From contig CALCCK010000018.1 in the NCBI GenBank assembly GCA_937899995.1, positions 1 through 44,169 of the forward strand: 44,169 bases of DNA. The letters are read 5' to 3'. The position numbers and the translations under genes are program-made. Under the pieces are notes generated by a model. The model saw only the letters and a program-made list of their open reading frames with translations, was not told where the DNA came from and did no database searches. This DNA is from an uncultured Gammaproteobacteria bacterium. Lineage in GTDB: Bacteria > Pseudomonadota > Gammaproteobacteria > PS1 > Pseudothioglobaceae. Shown here piece by piece: positions 1 through 8,691 of the stretch (the stretch's first letter is position 1; every line of letters begins with the position of its first letter).

Positions 1-87
1 GCAAGGTGGTTTGCGTGTGTTTGTGTTTGCGTGGTTCATGGTTCGTTGTTTTGTGTTTTTGTTGTTGTTTGTTGTTGTTTTTTTTTT
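1..87. other. Low-complexity sequencing artefact
   Basis: The sequence is almost only G and T with long T runs and sits outside a complete library adapter. It looks like the complement of poly-A noise produced when a read runs past the end of a short insert. There is no gene here, and it should be trimmed. Confidence 0.9.
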
Positions 88-151
88 CAAGCAGAAGACG
101 GCATACGAGATAGGCTTGTGACTGGAGTTCAGACGTGTGCTCTTCCGATCT
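88..151. other. Illumina P7/index adapter
   Basis: The stretch starts with the P7 flow-cell sequence (CAAGCAGAAGACGGCATACG...). Six index-like bases (112-117) follow, then the TruSeq read-2 primer ending in CTCTTCCGATCT at 151. Genomic sequence begins at 152. This is library contamination left on the contig end. Confidence 0.98.
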
Positions 152-647
152 TACCAGAACCTGATACCGCTTGATAAGTGGCTACATTAATACGCTCAAT
201 ACCTACTGCATCATAAATTGGTTTAAGTGCCACTAGCATTTGAATAGTTGAACAATTAGGATTGGCGATAATATTGCGTTGCGTATAGCCTGCAATTGCG
301 TGCGGATTAACTTCTGGCACTACCAAAGGAATATCCTCATCGCGGCGGAAATGCGCCGTATTATCAATCACGACACAGCCGGCCTCTGCCGCAATTGGTG
401 CGTATTTTTCAGAAATGTTACCACCTGCTGAGAATAGACCAATCTGTGCTTGAGAGAAGTCAAATTTATCTAAGTCTTGCACTGTCCAGCTTTTGCCTTG
501 GCAAAGTACTTTCTTACCCGCAGAGTTAGCACTCGCTAATGGATATAAATTATTAATTGGAAAATTACGCTGTTCTAGAATCGAAAGGATAGTTTCGCCC
601 ACAGCACCTGTTGCGCCAACAACGGCAACGTTATATGTCTTGCTCAT
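152..647 (-). CDS. asd: Aspartate-semialdehyde dehydrogenase, N-terminal part only
   Basis: This enzyme reduces aspartyl phosphate to aspartate semialdehyde with NADPH, the branch point to lysine, diaminopimelate, threonine and methionine. Visible are the nucleotide-binding loop GATGAVG at residues 11-17 and the catalytic Cys132 in NPNCST. Only 165 codons are genomic. The open frame continues to 129, but its last seven residues (KIGRAHV) are translated adapter. Family members are around 340 residues, so about half the protein is missing because the contig ends here, not because the gene is broken. It lies 34 bases after nif3 on the same strand and is probably the distal gene of the folB-to-asd run. 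Confidence 0.95.
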
Positions 648-681
648 AAGTGTAAAATTTGAAAATTATAAAACTCAGGTA

Positions 682-1422
682 TTATACTTGATTGTCAATG
701 TCGATAAATTGATGCTTAAGATCAAATTTATCGCTCAAATGCTGGCATAAAGCTTGTACACCATAACGCTCGGTTGCATGATGCCCTGCTGAAATAAAAG
801 CAATGTCGTTTTCTTTGGCAATCGCTGGAATTTGCTCAGACACTTCGCCAGTTAAAAAGATATCGGCATTTAATGCAATACCATGATCGATATAGCTTTG
901 CGCCCCACCCGTACACCAAGCAATACGTTTAAGTTGTTTGTTGTCATCGCCAAATACCAATGGCGCCCTATCTAGAGCCTGATCAACCGTTTGTGAAAAA
1001 TCTACTAACGTCGTGTTGATTTCACCCTGCCACACCAGCGTATCACCAATTGGCGTTGGATTATGAATGCCAAGCTTTTTTGCTAATTCAATATTGTTAC
1101 CCACTTCAGTGTGTGCATCAAGCGGCAAATGGTAGGCAAACAAATTAATATTATTGGCAAGCAATTGTGCAATTCGATTGCGCTTTATACCGGTAATTTT
1201 AGCGTCTTCATTTTTCCAAAAAAAACCATGATGAACAAACAAAGCATCCGCCTTTTCGTCAATCGCGCGTTCAATCAAATCTAGATTAGCACTAACGCCA
1301 GAGATGATGTTAGTAATTTCTTCACAGCCTTCAATCTGTAAACCGTTAGGACAATAATCCTTAAACTGATCTACACTTAGGTAATCACCACAATAGCTTG
1401 CTAAGTCTTGGCGATTAATCAT
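682..1422 (-). CDS. Nif3/YbgI-family dinuclear metal protein
   Basis: A 246-residue member of the Nif3 (YbgI, formerly 'GTP cyclohydrolase I type 2') family, the same size as E. coli YbgI. The metal-site residues are visible: FVHHGFF with His64-His65, HLPLDAH near residue 98, and GHHATERYG near the C-terminus. The family has a dinuclear metal centre; its physiological role is unsettled. I chose the ATG at 1422 (MINRQDL) over the more upstream ATG at 1482, because the longer start would add 20 residues inside hisC that do not look like the family. The chosen start overlaps the hisC stop by eight bases, which suggests translational coupling. Confidence 0.88.
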   Translation of the reverse strand: MINRQDLASYCGDYLSVDQFKDYCPNGLQIEGCEEITNIISGVSANLDLIERAIDEKADALFVHHGFFWKNEDAKITGIKRNRIAQLLANNINLFAYHLPLDAHTEVGNNIELAKKLGIHNPTPIGDTLVWQGEINTTLVDFSQTVDQALDRAPLVFGDDNKQLKRIAWCTGGAQSYIDHGIALNADIFLTGEVSEQIPAIAKENDIAFISAGHHATERYGVQALCQHLSDKFDLKHQFIDIDNQV

Positions 1423-2476
1423 AATAAGCTTCAACAATGCTAATAAACAATGCGTTTTCTTCAGCACTGCCGACAGTAACACGCAAACAATTAGTTAAAT
1501 TTGGTGCACTACTTAAGTCCTTAATTAATACACCTTGGGTCTTTAATGCCTCAAACAATGCGTTAGCACCAGGTGCCTTAAACAAAATGAAGTTCGCCTG
1601 AGAAGGGTAAACACTCAAGCCATCAATGGCGCTCAGTGCTGTCGATAAATTAGAACGCTCAGCAAGGATTGCCTGTGCATTTTTATCAATTTCGTCTTTT
1701 TCTTGTAATAAGAAATTGGCACTCACTTGGGTTAAGGTGTTGATGTTGTAAGGTAATCTTAGTTTATCTAGTTCGGTCACTGTATTTTTAGCACCAATCA
1801 ACAAACCCAAACGCAAGCCAGCAAAACCAATTTTAGAAACTGTTCTAAGCAGAACTAGATTTGGATACTTAGCAATATCCATCAAGAAGCTATCATCTGC
1901 ATAGGCGTAATAAGCCTCATCCAGTACTACCATTGCCTCAGTTGAAGTGATGATTGTCTCAATAGCGCCACGATCAAATGCATTGCCAGTTGGGTTATTC
2001 GGATAAGCAATAAAAATAAGCTTAGGCTTGTGTGTTTCTATGGCTGATAACGTAGCCGATAAATCAATCTCAAAATTATCATCCAAATTTACACCTTGGT
2101 AATTTAAGCGTGTGAACTTTGCAATCATGCCATACATGACAAAACTCGGCTCAATACTCAAAATAGTATCGCCCGTTTCACAAGCCAACGCCAAGAGCTG
2201 TATTAGTTCATCAGAACCATTGCCTAACAACACGCCAAAATCGGCTGGAATATTCATTAATTCACGCAGTGTCTGCTGTAATTCGTCAGCGCCAGGGTTA
2301 GGGTATCGATTAAGATCAGCATCGGCCAGGAAAGCCAAATACCGGCTAATCAATTCATTTGGTAAAGGAAATGGCGATTCCATTGCATCGAGCTTAACCA
2401 TGTCATCAGACGCAGGCACATGATAAGCATTAATTGCTTGAATGTCAGAGCGTAGCCAATTGTTAATAAAACTCAT
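1415..2476 (-). CDS. hisC: Histidinol-phosphate aminotransferase
   Basis: A PLP-dependent class I/II aminotransferase of 353 residues that converts imidazole-acetol phosphate to histidinol phosphate in histidine synthesis. Visible features are GNGSDE near residue 85, YPNNPTG at 159-165, LDEAYY near 185 and the PLP lysine Lys215 in TVSKIGFAGLRLG. The start ATG overlaps the thiD stop as TAATG. The family also contains enzymes acting on aromatic amino acids; the overall sequence favours HisC. The other his gene in the window, hisA, is about 25 kb away, so the pathway is not encoded as one operon. Confidence 0.93.
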   Translation of the reverse strand: MSFINNWLRSDIQAINAYHVPASDDMVKLDAMESPFPLPNELISRYLAFLADADLNRYPNPGADELQQTLRELMNIPADFGVLLGNGSDELIQLLALACETGDTILSIEPSFVMYGMIAKFTRLNYQGVNLDDNFEIDLSATLSAIETHKPKLIFIAYPNNPTGNAFDRGAIETIITSTEAMVVLDEAYYAYADDSFLMDIAKYPNLVLLRTVSKIGFAGLRLGLLIGAKNTVTELDKLRLPYNINTLTQVSANFLLQEKDEIDKNAQAILAERSNLSTALSAIDGLSVYPSQANFILFKAPGANALFEALKTQGVLIKDLSSAPNLTNCLRVTVGSAEENALFISIVEAYYD

Positions 2477-3237
2477 TATTTGGGTAATTCTCGATTAGGA
2501 TGATATTGCATTTTACCTATACTCTTTGCATTTAATAGGCTTTGGTAAGTGTAGTCTAATGCGCGTTTACAAGCAATATTGACATCAATACCTGATGCCA
2601 ATAATGCACTGATAGCACTTGATAACGTGCAGCCAGAGCCATGGTAATCACCAGGCAATTTGACGTAAGTAAAACGCTCTACACATTGAGCATGATGATA
2701 CAGACGATGCTCTATCTTGCCCTTCGATGTGTCTGTTGTGGTGAGTAGCACCCATTCACAAGGTAGAGATTCAATCGCTTGTTGTTCATCATTGATGGAT
2801 GACAATGCTTGAAGTTCAGCCACATTAGGGGTTAACACTTGCACCAATGGTAATAATTTTTCCTTTAGTGTTTTGAGCGCAACTTCGTTCAACAATCGTT
2901 GTTCGGTGCTAGCACTAATGATTGGATCAAGTACTACCGTAGTATGGTCACAATTCTGAATAAGGGATGCAATAGTTTCAACCTGTATTTGAGACGACAG
3001 CAAGCCAATCTTAATCACTGAAAAATCGATGTCTTCTTTAAGATGGTTAAATTGTTCAGTAATAAGCTCTATATCCACAGTTTGTGTAGATTTAACCGAT
3101 TGGGTATTTTGTACTGTGAGTGTCGTAACAATTGGTAATGGAGTTACGCCAAACTGATTAATAGTTTCAATATCAGCGCTGATACCCGCTCCACCACAAG
3201 GATCAAGCCCGGATAAAACTAAAACAGAGTCTAACAC
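2476..3237 (-). CDS. thiD: Hydroxymethylpyrimidine/phosphomethylpyrimidine kinase
   Basis: A 253-residue ribokinase-like enzyme that phosphorylates HMP and then HMP-P to the pyrophosphate used in thiamine synthesis. The N-terminal substrate loop reads SGLDPCGGAGISAD, VLDP occurs mid-protein, and the C-terminal anion-hole motif GDYHGSGCTLSSAI carries the ThiD-type GSGCT. No TPP riboswitch is visible, as expected for a gene inside an operon: it starts six bases after dsbA and shares a TAATG with hisC. Closely related kinases (PdxK/PdxY) are less likely because of the GxGCT arrangement. Confidence 0.88.
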   Translation of the reverse strand: MLDSVLVLSGLDPCGGAGISADIETINQFGVTPLPIVTTLTVQNTQSVKSTQTVDIELITEQFNHLKEDIDFSVIKIGLLSSQIQVETIASLIQNCDHTTVVLDPIISASTEQRLLNEVALKTLKEKLLPLVQVLTPNVAELQALSSINDEQQAIESLPCEWVLLTTTDTSKGKIEHRLYHHAQCVERFTYVKLPGDYHGSGCTLSSAISALLASGIDVNIACKRALDYTYQSLLNAKSIGKMQYHPNRELPK

Positions 3238-3243
3238 GCTGAG

Positions 3244-3864
3244 TTACTGAGATTCTTTTTGAATTAAGTAATCTACTATTTCAAATAACCGTTTTTCAGT
3301 TCCAGCATGCTTAGTGTCTACTAAATATTTTCCATTCACAATAAAAGTTGGTACGCCACTAATTTTATACTTAACCGTATTAATTTTAGATTTGTTCACC
3401 TTAATGCGCACTGAAAATGACTTAAATACATCATTAGCACGCTTTTCATTAACGCCACGATCAACTAACCAATCAACAAAATCCTCTTGATCTAAGAACG
3501 GTGTTTGATGCAAATGAATCGCATTGAATAAAGCGCCGTGCAATCTATCCACCTCGCCTAATTGTTCTAACACGTAATAAAAAATCGCGCCATTCTTCCA
3601 GCGTGCGGAAAATACCGCAGGTTGGCGAACAAAATTAGCCGAACTGGGCATTTTTTTCAACCAATTTTCAACCAATGGCTCAACATTAAAACAATGTGAA
3701 CAGTAGTACCAAAATAACTCTCGAACTTCCACCTTATCGCCTGTCACAGTTTTAACGGGTTTTTCTAACACCAAATAATCTTCATCTGCAACAAAATTAG
3801 CGAATACAATATTGGTATAGATAGACACAAAACAAGCAATTAAAAAAACGTGTATTTTTTTCAT
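3244..3864 (-). CDS. dsbA: DsbA-type periplasmic thiol:disulfide oxidoreductase
   Basis: A 206-residue exported thioredoxin-fold protein that should introduce disulfides into periplasmic proteins. From the ATG at 3864 it begins with a signal peptide (MKKIHVFLIA..., cleavage likely after VFA at 20-22). The active site is Cys55-Ser-His-Cys58, and the cis-proline lies in GVPTF (Pro172). E. coli DsbA has CPHC, so CSHC is a variant. The longer frame from 3900 was rejected because it puts charged residues before the signal peptide and overlaps folK. It is 13 bases after folK and 6 before thiD. No dsbB is in the window. Confidence 0.9.
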   Translation of the reverse strand: MKKIHVFLIACFVSIYTNIVFANFVADEDYLVLEKPVKTVTGDKVEVRELFWYYCSHCFNVEPLVENWLKKMPSSANFVRQPAVFSARWKNGAIFYYVLEQLGEVDRLHGALFNAIHLHQTPFLDQEDFVDWLVDRGVNEKRANDVFKSFSVRIKVNKSKINTVKYKISGVPTFIVNGKYLVDTKHAGTEKRLFEIVDYLIQKESQ

Positions 3865-3877
3865 GTATTTCTCACAA

Positions 3878-4372
3878 TTATTCAAGGATTTGATTGACAT
3901 TATACTGCGTTAATTCATATTCATTGCTTGATTGGAACCCTTGCCAAAGTGTTTGATAAGACTGAAGTTCAACAGGGTGAATCAACTCAGCATTTAATTC
4001 TGTTAGTGGCGCTAAAACAAAGGCGTATTTGAGAATATCATCTCTAGGTAAATTAACCTCCTGATCAATCACATCATCATATATCACCAAGTCCAAATCA
4101 ATCTTTCTAGAAGAGAACTTTGGCTGAGTGCGATCTCTACCTTGATTTTGCTCAATATTACGCAATACTTCAGCCGTTTCTTTAATAGACAAATCGGTGC
4201 TTGCATTGACGCCCACATTATAAAAATCATCGCCTTCAAATCCTTCAGCCGGACTTTGGTAAATCGATGAAGTCTTAATATGCGAAAAGATAGACTTTAA
4301 CGCCTGAATTGCGGTAGAAATATTCTTTCGACGATTTTGATTAGAACCAATGTTAATATGAATATTAGCCAT
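3878..4372 (-). CDS. folK: 6-hydroxymethyl-7,8-dihydropterin pyrophosphokinase
   Basis: A 164-residue enzyme that transfers pyrophosphate from ATP to hydroxymethyl-dihydropterin, the step after FolB in folate synthesis. Visible are the N-terminal IGSNQ, GRDRTQPKFSSRKIDLD (the RxR...RxxDLD substrate signature) and NLPRDDILKYAFVLAPL. The start ATG at 4372 (MANIHINIGSN) overlaps the folB stop by eight bases. An ATG five codons upstream is possible but less like the family. Confidence 0.93.
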   Translation of the reverse strand: MANIHINIGSNQNRRKNISTAIQALKSIFSHIKTSSIYQSPAEGFEGDDFYNVGVNASTDLSIKETAEVLRNIEQNQGRDRTQPKFSSRKIDLDLVIYDDVIDQEVNLPRDDILKYAFVLAPLTELNAELIHPVELQSYQTLWQGFQSSNEYELTQYNVNQILE

Positions 4373-4721
4373 TACTTGATCTTTCAATAATTACGCCAAC
4401 ACCTTGCGCACCAGTGACTGCCTCACCTTTATTCAAGGTAAGCTTGACCTTTTCAACGCCAAATTCATTCAGGATAATCTCGGTAATTTTCTCAGCCAAT
4501 GTTTCTACTAACTGAAATTCACTGGTCTTAACAAAATCAATCAATCGCTTTGACACAGCCTTATAATCCAAAGTTTGGTCAATATGATCAGTTTCACTTG
4601 CGGATTTAATATCGGCAGACATTTCTAAATCCAGCACAATTTCTTGGCGAATTTCTCTCTCCCAATCGTAAATACCAATCACTGTGTCAATCTTTAAACC
4701 TTGTATAAATACTATATCCAT
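4365..4721 (-). CDS. folB: Dihydroneopterin aldolase
   Basis: A 118-residue enzyme that cleaves dihydroneopterin to hydroxymethyl-dihydropterin plus glycolaldehyde in folate synthesis. GIYDWEREIRQEIVLDLEM near the N-terminus includes the pterin-binding Glu, and LNKGEAVTGAQGVGV near the C-terminus includes the catalytic Lys. The ATG at 4721 (MDIVFIQGLK) fits the family; the frame extends upstream to 4772 but that part overlaps the divergent plsY start. It is the first gene of the folB-folK-dsbA-thiD-hisC-nif3-asd run, so the promoter should lie in or near the 38-base folB/plsY gap. Confidence 0.92.
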   Translation of the reverse strand: MDIVFIQGLKIDTVIGIYDWEREIRQEIVLDLEMSADIKSASETDHIDQTLDYKAVSKRLIDFVKTSEFQLVETLAEKITEIILNEFGVEKVKLTLNKGEAVTGAQGVGVIIERSSNG

Positions 4722-4759
4722 GCTTAAATTAAAAGTTAAAAATTCAAAGTTGAAATTAT

Positions 4760-5341
4760 ATGTTACCAACACTCATTATTTGCGCTTATCTCATTGGATC
4801 TATTTCAGCGGCAATCATCGTTTGCAAAATTCTAAACTTACCCGATCCTAGAACACAAGGATCTAACAATCCAGGTGCTACCAATGTATTACGTATTGGC
4901 GGCAAGAAAGTGGCAGCTGTTGTACTTCTCGCTGATGGTTTGAAAGGTGCTATCCTTGTGCTTATCGCACAATTTTTAGGTTTGGAATTATTTGAGCTAA
5001 CGCTTATTGCTATAGCGGCATTCTTAGGTCATGTTTATCCGATCTTTTTTGGTTTTAAAGGCGGTAAAGGTGTGGCAACGTTTATTGGCGCCTTGCTAGT
5101 ACTTAATTATTTAGTCGGATTGAGTTTTGCAGTGACTTGGCTGTTTGTTGCCAAAGTATTAAAAATATCTTCACTTTCAGCACTTATTGCGACTTTATTA
5201 ACCCCTGTTTATTTTTATTTAATCACTGACAATCTTAACGCTACTTACGTGATTGGTTTGATTTGTATCTGGATTTTCTTCACCCACAGAAGCAATATTC
5301 AAAGAATATTTTCGGGCGAAGAAGGGTCGATTAAGTCTTAA
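4760..5341 (+). CDS. plsY: Acyl-phosphate:glycerol-3-phosphate acyltransferase
   Basis: A 193-residue inner-membrane enzyme that makes lysophosphatidic acid from acyl phosphate, the first membrane step of phospholipid synthesis. PlsY signatures SNNPGATNVLR (residues 35-45) and FKGGKGVATF are present among about five hydrophobic segments. It is divergent from folB, a common arrangement in gammaproteobacteria. Its 3' end overlaps the convergent ABC permease gene by 11 bases, so the two mRNAs must be complementary at their ends. Confidence 0.95.
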   Translation: MLPTLIICAYLIGSISAAIIVCKILNLPDPRTQGSNNPGATNVLRIGGKKVAAVVLLADGLKGAILVLIAQFLGLELFELTLIAIAAFLGHVYPIFFGFKGGKGVATFIGALLVLNYLVGLSFAVTWLFVAKVLKISSLSALIATLLTPVYFYLITDNLNATYVIGLICIWIFFTHRSNIQRIFSGEEGSIKS

Positions 5342-6089
5342 TATTAACACCTTTTTTCAGTAAATAAAAGGACGCCACTGTTAATACAACGATCATCAAT
5401 AACAACACACTCATCGATGTCCAGAAATCAGAAGTACTTACTCCTAAAAAGCCCAATCTAAAGCTGTCAACCATATAGTAAATCGGATTAAATTTGCTCA
5501 CATCTTGCCAAAACTGTGGCAGGATATCAATGCTATAAAACATACCGCCAAGATAAGTCATTGGCATCAAAATAAAGGTGGGTACAATCGATATATCATC
5601 AAAAGACTGGGCGAATATAGCATTAATAAACCCTGCCAATGAAAACAAGATAGCGGTTAATAAAAACGTCATAAATGTTATAAAAATACTATCAACCGTA
5701 AACTCAACAAAAAATGAAACTGCGATGAATACACATAAACCAACAATAAAACCACGCACCACACCACCAGAAATATAACCCAATAAAATCACCCAATATG
5801 GTACAGGAGAAACCAAAATTTCTTCAATACTGTGATTAAATTTTGCCAAGAAAAATGAAGACACTGTATTAGCGTATGAATTGGTAATAACTGTCATTAG
5901 AATAATGCCTGGAATAATGTATTGCAAGTAGTCAATCCCTTGCATTTGCCCAATGCGTTCACCCATCAAGCCACCAAAAATTAGCAAATAAAGCGAAGTA
6001 GTGATAATCGGTGGAAAAATAGTTTGCACCCAAATACGGGAAAATCTTAACACTTCCTTAATGACAATGGTTTTATAAGCAATCCACAT
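5331..6089 (-). CDS. ABC-2 type exporter permease (YadH-like)
   Basis: A 252-residue membrane protein with six hydrophobic segments and the ABC-2 layout, including PVPYWVILLGYISGG and MTYLGGMFYSIDILPQFWQ before the last helices. It should form the membrane channel for the ATPase encoded one base upstream. Length and sequence resemble E. coli YadH and the NodJ-type permeases; the substrate is unknown. Confidence 0.85.
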   Translation of the reverse strand: MWIAYKTIVIKEVLRFSRIWVQTIFPPIITTSLYLLIFGGLMGERIGQMQGIDYLQYIIPGIILMTVITNSYANTVSSFFLAKFNHSIEEILVSPVPYWVILLGYISGGVVRGFIVGLCVFIAVSFFVEFTVDSIFITFMTFLLTAILFSLAGFINAIFAQSFDDISIVPTFILMPMTYLGGMFYSIDILPQFWQDVSKFNPIYYMVDSFRLGFLGVSTSDFWTSMSVLLLMIVVLTVASFYLLKKGVNIKT

Positions 6090-6090
6090 A

Positions 6091-7017
6091 CTAATACTCC
6101 TGTTTATTCTTTTTAGTTAAACGCAAGAATAAAGTTTCTAAACGATTTTGTGCGCTACGCACATGATCAACACTAACGCCTTGTTTTGATAAATCTTGCA
6201 AAACATCGGTAATATTAATATCAGCCCCAAGTACAACTTGCAAAGAATAATCATCTAGTCTTTCGCATTCGAATCCGTTTCCTTTAATGTGTTCAGGCAA
6301 GACGCTTGCACTTTCTAAAATAATGATCTGATGCGCCACTTTAGAGAGTAGTTTTTTCATACTGGTTTTCTCAACCACCTCGCCTTCGTTCAAAATAGCA
6401 ATATTTCGGCACAAAGACTCCGCTTCTTCTAAATAGTGCGTAGTTAGAATAATAGTCATACCCTCGCGATTCAGCTCTTTAAAATACGCCCACATAGAAC
6501 GACGAATCTCAACATCAACACCTGCTGTAGGCTCATCTAAAATTAAAATTTTCGGCTGGTGAACCAGTGCTCTAGCTAACATTAAACGACGTTTCATACC
6601 GCCTGATAGTGACTTTGCCATATCAAAACGCTTATCCCACAATTGCATTCTTTTTAATAATACTTCGGCTTGCACTCTAGAAGCTGAACGACTAATGCCG
6701 TGATAACCTGCTTGATTGATTAGGATTTCTTCAATTGGTTCAAAGGGATTAAAGTTAAACTCTTGTGGCATCAACCCAATCAGACGTTTAATTTCATTTC
6801 CATGAGTATTTTGATTAAGACCCAAAACTTGAATATCGCCCGCGGTCTTATTAAGTAAACCACAAATAATACCAATAGCCGTGGTTTTTCCTGCACCATT
6901 ACTACCCAAAAGTGCAAAAAAATCTCCTTGTTCAACTTGCAGATTAATACCTTTCAGTGCTTCTAACTGGTTAGTGTAAGTTTTTTTCAAACCTTGAATT
7001 GACAATGCAACTTTCAT
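6091..7017 (-). CDS. ABC exporter ATP-binding protein (YadG/CcmA-like)
   Basis: A 308-residue ATPase with Walker A GSNGAGKT at 38-45, signature LSGGMKRR, Walker B ILILDEPTAGVD and the H-loop TTHYLEEAE. A C-terminal part of about 90 residues is typical of DrrA/YadG exporters. It pairs with the permease gene one base downstream. The substrate cannot be read from sequence. It is divergent from aceF across a 144-base gap. Confidence 0.87.
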   Translation of the reverse strand: MKVALSIQGLKKTYTNQLEALKGINLQVEQGDFFALLGSNGAGKTTAIGIICGLLNKTAGDIQVLGLNQNTHGNEIKRLIGLMPQEFNFNPFEPIEEILINQAGYHGISRSASRVQAEVLLKRMQLWDKRFDMAKSLSGGMKRRLMLARALVHQPKILILDEPTAGVDVEIRRSMWAYFKELNREGMTIILTTHYLEEAESLCRNIAILNEGEVVEKTSMKKLLSKVAHQIIILESASVLPEHIKGNGFECERLDDYSLQVVLGADINITDVLQDLSKQGVSVDHVRSAQNRLETLFLRLTKKNKQEY

Positions 7018-7161
7018 AAATTTTAATACCTTAAATAATCGTATGAATTTTTAGCTTTTTATCATACAGTCTGATTATGCAAAACATTTTAACATTTATC
7101 CCCTTTTATCAACTATTTTTGCGATAATTATCATCTTTAAAATTGCATTAATATACTGACC
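7018..7161. promoter_or_regulatory. Divergent promoter region, ABC exporter / aceF
   Basis: A 144-base AT-rich gap that must hold promoters in both directions. A 10-base palindrome, GATAATTATC, lies at 7123-7132. TATACT at 7152-7157 sits too close to the aceF ATG to serve as its -10 unless a downstream start is used. I could not assign firm -35/-10 pairs. Confidence 0.35.
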
Positions 7162-8691
7162 ATGTCAAGCATTAAAAACATTGAACTTCCCGATATTGGT
7201 GATTTTGACGAAGTTGAAGTTATTGAGATTTTAGTATCTGTTGGCGACATAATAGCTGCAGATGACAGCATAATAACTCTAGAAAGTGATAAGGCTTCAA
7301 TGGAAATCCCCTCACCGTCTGCGGGTACAGTCACACAAATTAATATCAATATTGGTGACAAAATTAAACAAGGTGATTCACTAATCAGCATAGAAATCAC
7401 TCAAGAGTCTGAAGAAAGTACAACTAATGAAGAAGAATCTAGTGAACCGGCAGAAGAAATAAGCACAAAAATAGTGTCTGTAGTGGTGCCTGATATTGGT
7501 GATTTTGATGAAGTTGAAGTGATTGAAATTTTAGTATCGGTTGGCGACACACTTATCGAAGAAGATTCGATTATCACCCTTGAGAGTGATAAGGCTTCAA
7601 TGGAGATTCCAACACCAGTTTCGGGTACGGTCAGCAGTATCAATATTAGTTTGGGCGACAAACTAAACTTAGGTGATTTAATTCTCGAAATACAAAGTAG
7701 TGGCACGACTCGAACTGAGACAGTTGTAAAAGAAGAGCCTAACAAACTAGCTGTAGTAGTAGCACCTGTACCAACAGCAAACACCAATGAAACTATTTCC
7801 AATTTGCCGGTAGGAGATTCTCATGCTTCACCTTCAATTCGAAAACTGGCTAGAGAATTAGGCGTTGATTTATCCAAAGTCACTGGCACCGGACAAAAAG
7901 GTCGTGTTATAGACACAGATCTTAAAGGTTACGTTAAACAAATCATCACTTCCGGCGCTACAGGTAGTGCGATTCCTAAAGTACCAGTCATTGATTTTTC
8001 TAAATTTGGCGAAACCGAACTTCAACCACTTTCAAGAATCAACAAACTTTCAGGCAAGCATCTAAGCGCTTGTTGGCTCAATATTCCACATGTCACTCAA
8101 TTTGATGAAGTTAATATTGATCAAATGGAAACCTTCAGACAAGAGCAAAAAGCAAAAGGAGTAAAATTAACGCCGCTGGTCTTTATTATGAAGGCTGTGA
8201 TTCAAGCCTTAAAACAACACCCGCGCTTTAATTCTGCCTTAGATGAATCAGGTGAAAATCTAATCATTAAAAAATACTTTAATTTGGGCATTGCCATGGA
8301 TACACCAAATGGTTTGGTAGTTCCGGTGATTCACGATGTTGACCAAAAATCACTCGGTGACTTGGCTACCGAACTAGCTGAAACTTCTGCCAAGGCTCGT
8401 GATGGCAAACTTAAACCTGGTGATATGCAGGGTGCTGGATTTACCATTTCAAGTTTAGGTGGTATTGGTGGTACGCAATTCACCCCAATTGTAAATGCGC
8501 CAGAAGTAGCAATTTTGGGTGTGTCACGCTCACAAACCAAACCAATTTGGGATGGCAAAAACTTTGTACCAACGTTAATGCTACCACTGGCTTTATCCTA
8601 TGATCATCGTGTCATTGATGGCGCACAAGGTGGTCACTTCATGTCAGATTTGAATTCAATTTTGAAAGATATTAGAGAGATCCTTTTATGA
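7162..8691 (+). CDS. aceF: Pyruvate dehydrogenase E2, dihydrolipoyl acetyltransferase
   Basis: The 509-residue E2 core of a 2-oxoacid dehydrogenase complex, transferring the acetyl group from lipoyl to CoA. Two N-terminal lipoyl domains have lipoylated lysines at 44 and 144 (both in ESDKASMEIP). An E3/E1-binding domain starts near ASPSIRKLARELG at about 226. The C-terminal catalytic domain ends in SYDHRVIDGAQGG with His482. The two lipoyl domains are exactly 100 residues apart and nearly identical at the DNA level, pointing to a fairly recent tandem duplication. Acetyl rather than succinyl specificity is inferred from family resemblance; no E1 gene (aceE) lies upstream. The stop overlaps lpd as ATGA. 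Confidence 0.92.
   Translation: MSSIKNIELPDIGDFDEVEVIEILVSVGDIIAADDSIITLESDKASMEIPSPSAGTVTQININIGDKIKQGDSLISIEITQESEESTTNEEESSEPAEEISTKIVSVVVPDIGDFDEVEVIEILVSVGDTLIEEDSIITLESDKASMEIPTPVSGTVSSINISLGDKLNLGDLILEIQSSGTTRTETVVKEEPNKLAVVVAPVPTANTNETISNLPVGDSHASPSIRKLARELGVDLSKVTGTGQKGRVIDTDLKGYVKQIITSGATGSAIPKVPVIDFSKFGETELQPLSRINKLSGKHLSACWLNIPHVTQFDEVNIDQMETFRQEQKAKGVKLTPLVFIMKAVIQALKQHPRFNSALDESGENLIIKKYFNLGIAMDTPNGLVVPVIHDVDQKSLGDLATELAETSAKARDGKLKPGDMQGAGFTISSLGGIGGTQFTPIVNAPEVAILGVSRSQTKPIWDGKNFVPTLMLPLALSYDHRVIDGAQGGHFMSDLNSILKDIREILL

Noticed and set aside
1-87. GT-rich repeat as a telomere-like or satellite repeat
   Set aside because: It lies outside a complete sequencing adapter and has no fixed period.
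129-151. C-terminal residues KIGRAHV of the asd frame
   Set aside because: They translate the read-2 adapter, not genomic DNA.
2476-3237. TPP riboswitch for thiD
   Set aside because: The gene lies inside a tight run with a six-base upstream gap, and no THI-box sequence was seen near it or before folB.
7123-7132. GATAATTATC as a Fur box upstream of aceF
   Set aside because: It is only a 10-base palindrome, lacking the extended Fur consensus, and likely by chance in AT-rich DNA.
7137-7802. Two minus-strand ORFs opposite the lipoyl domains of aceF
   Set aside because: They are shadows of a strongly biased coding sequence and resemble each other only because the lipoyl domains are duplicated.
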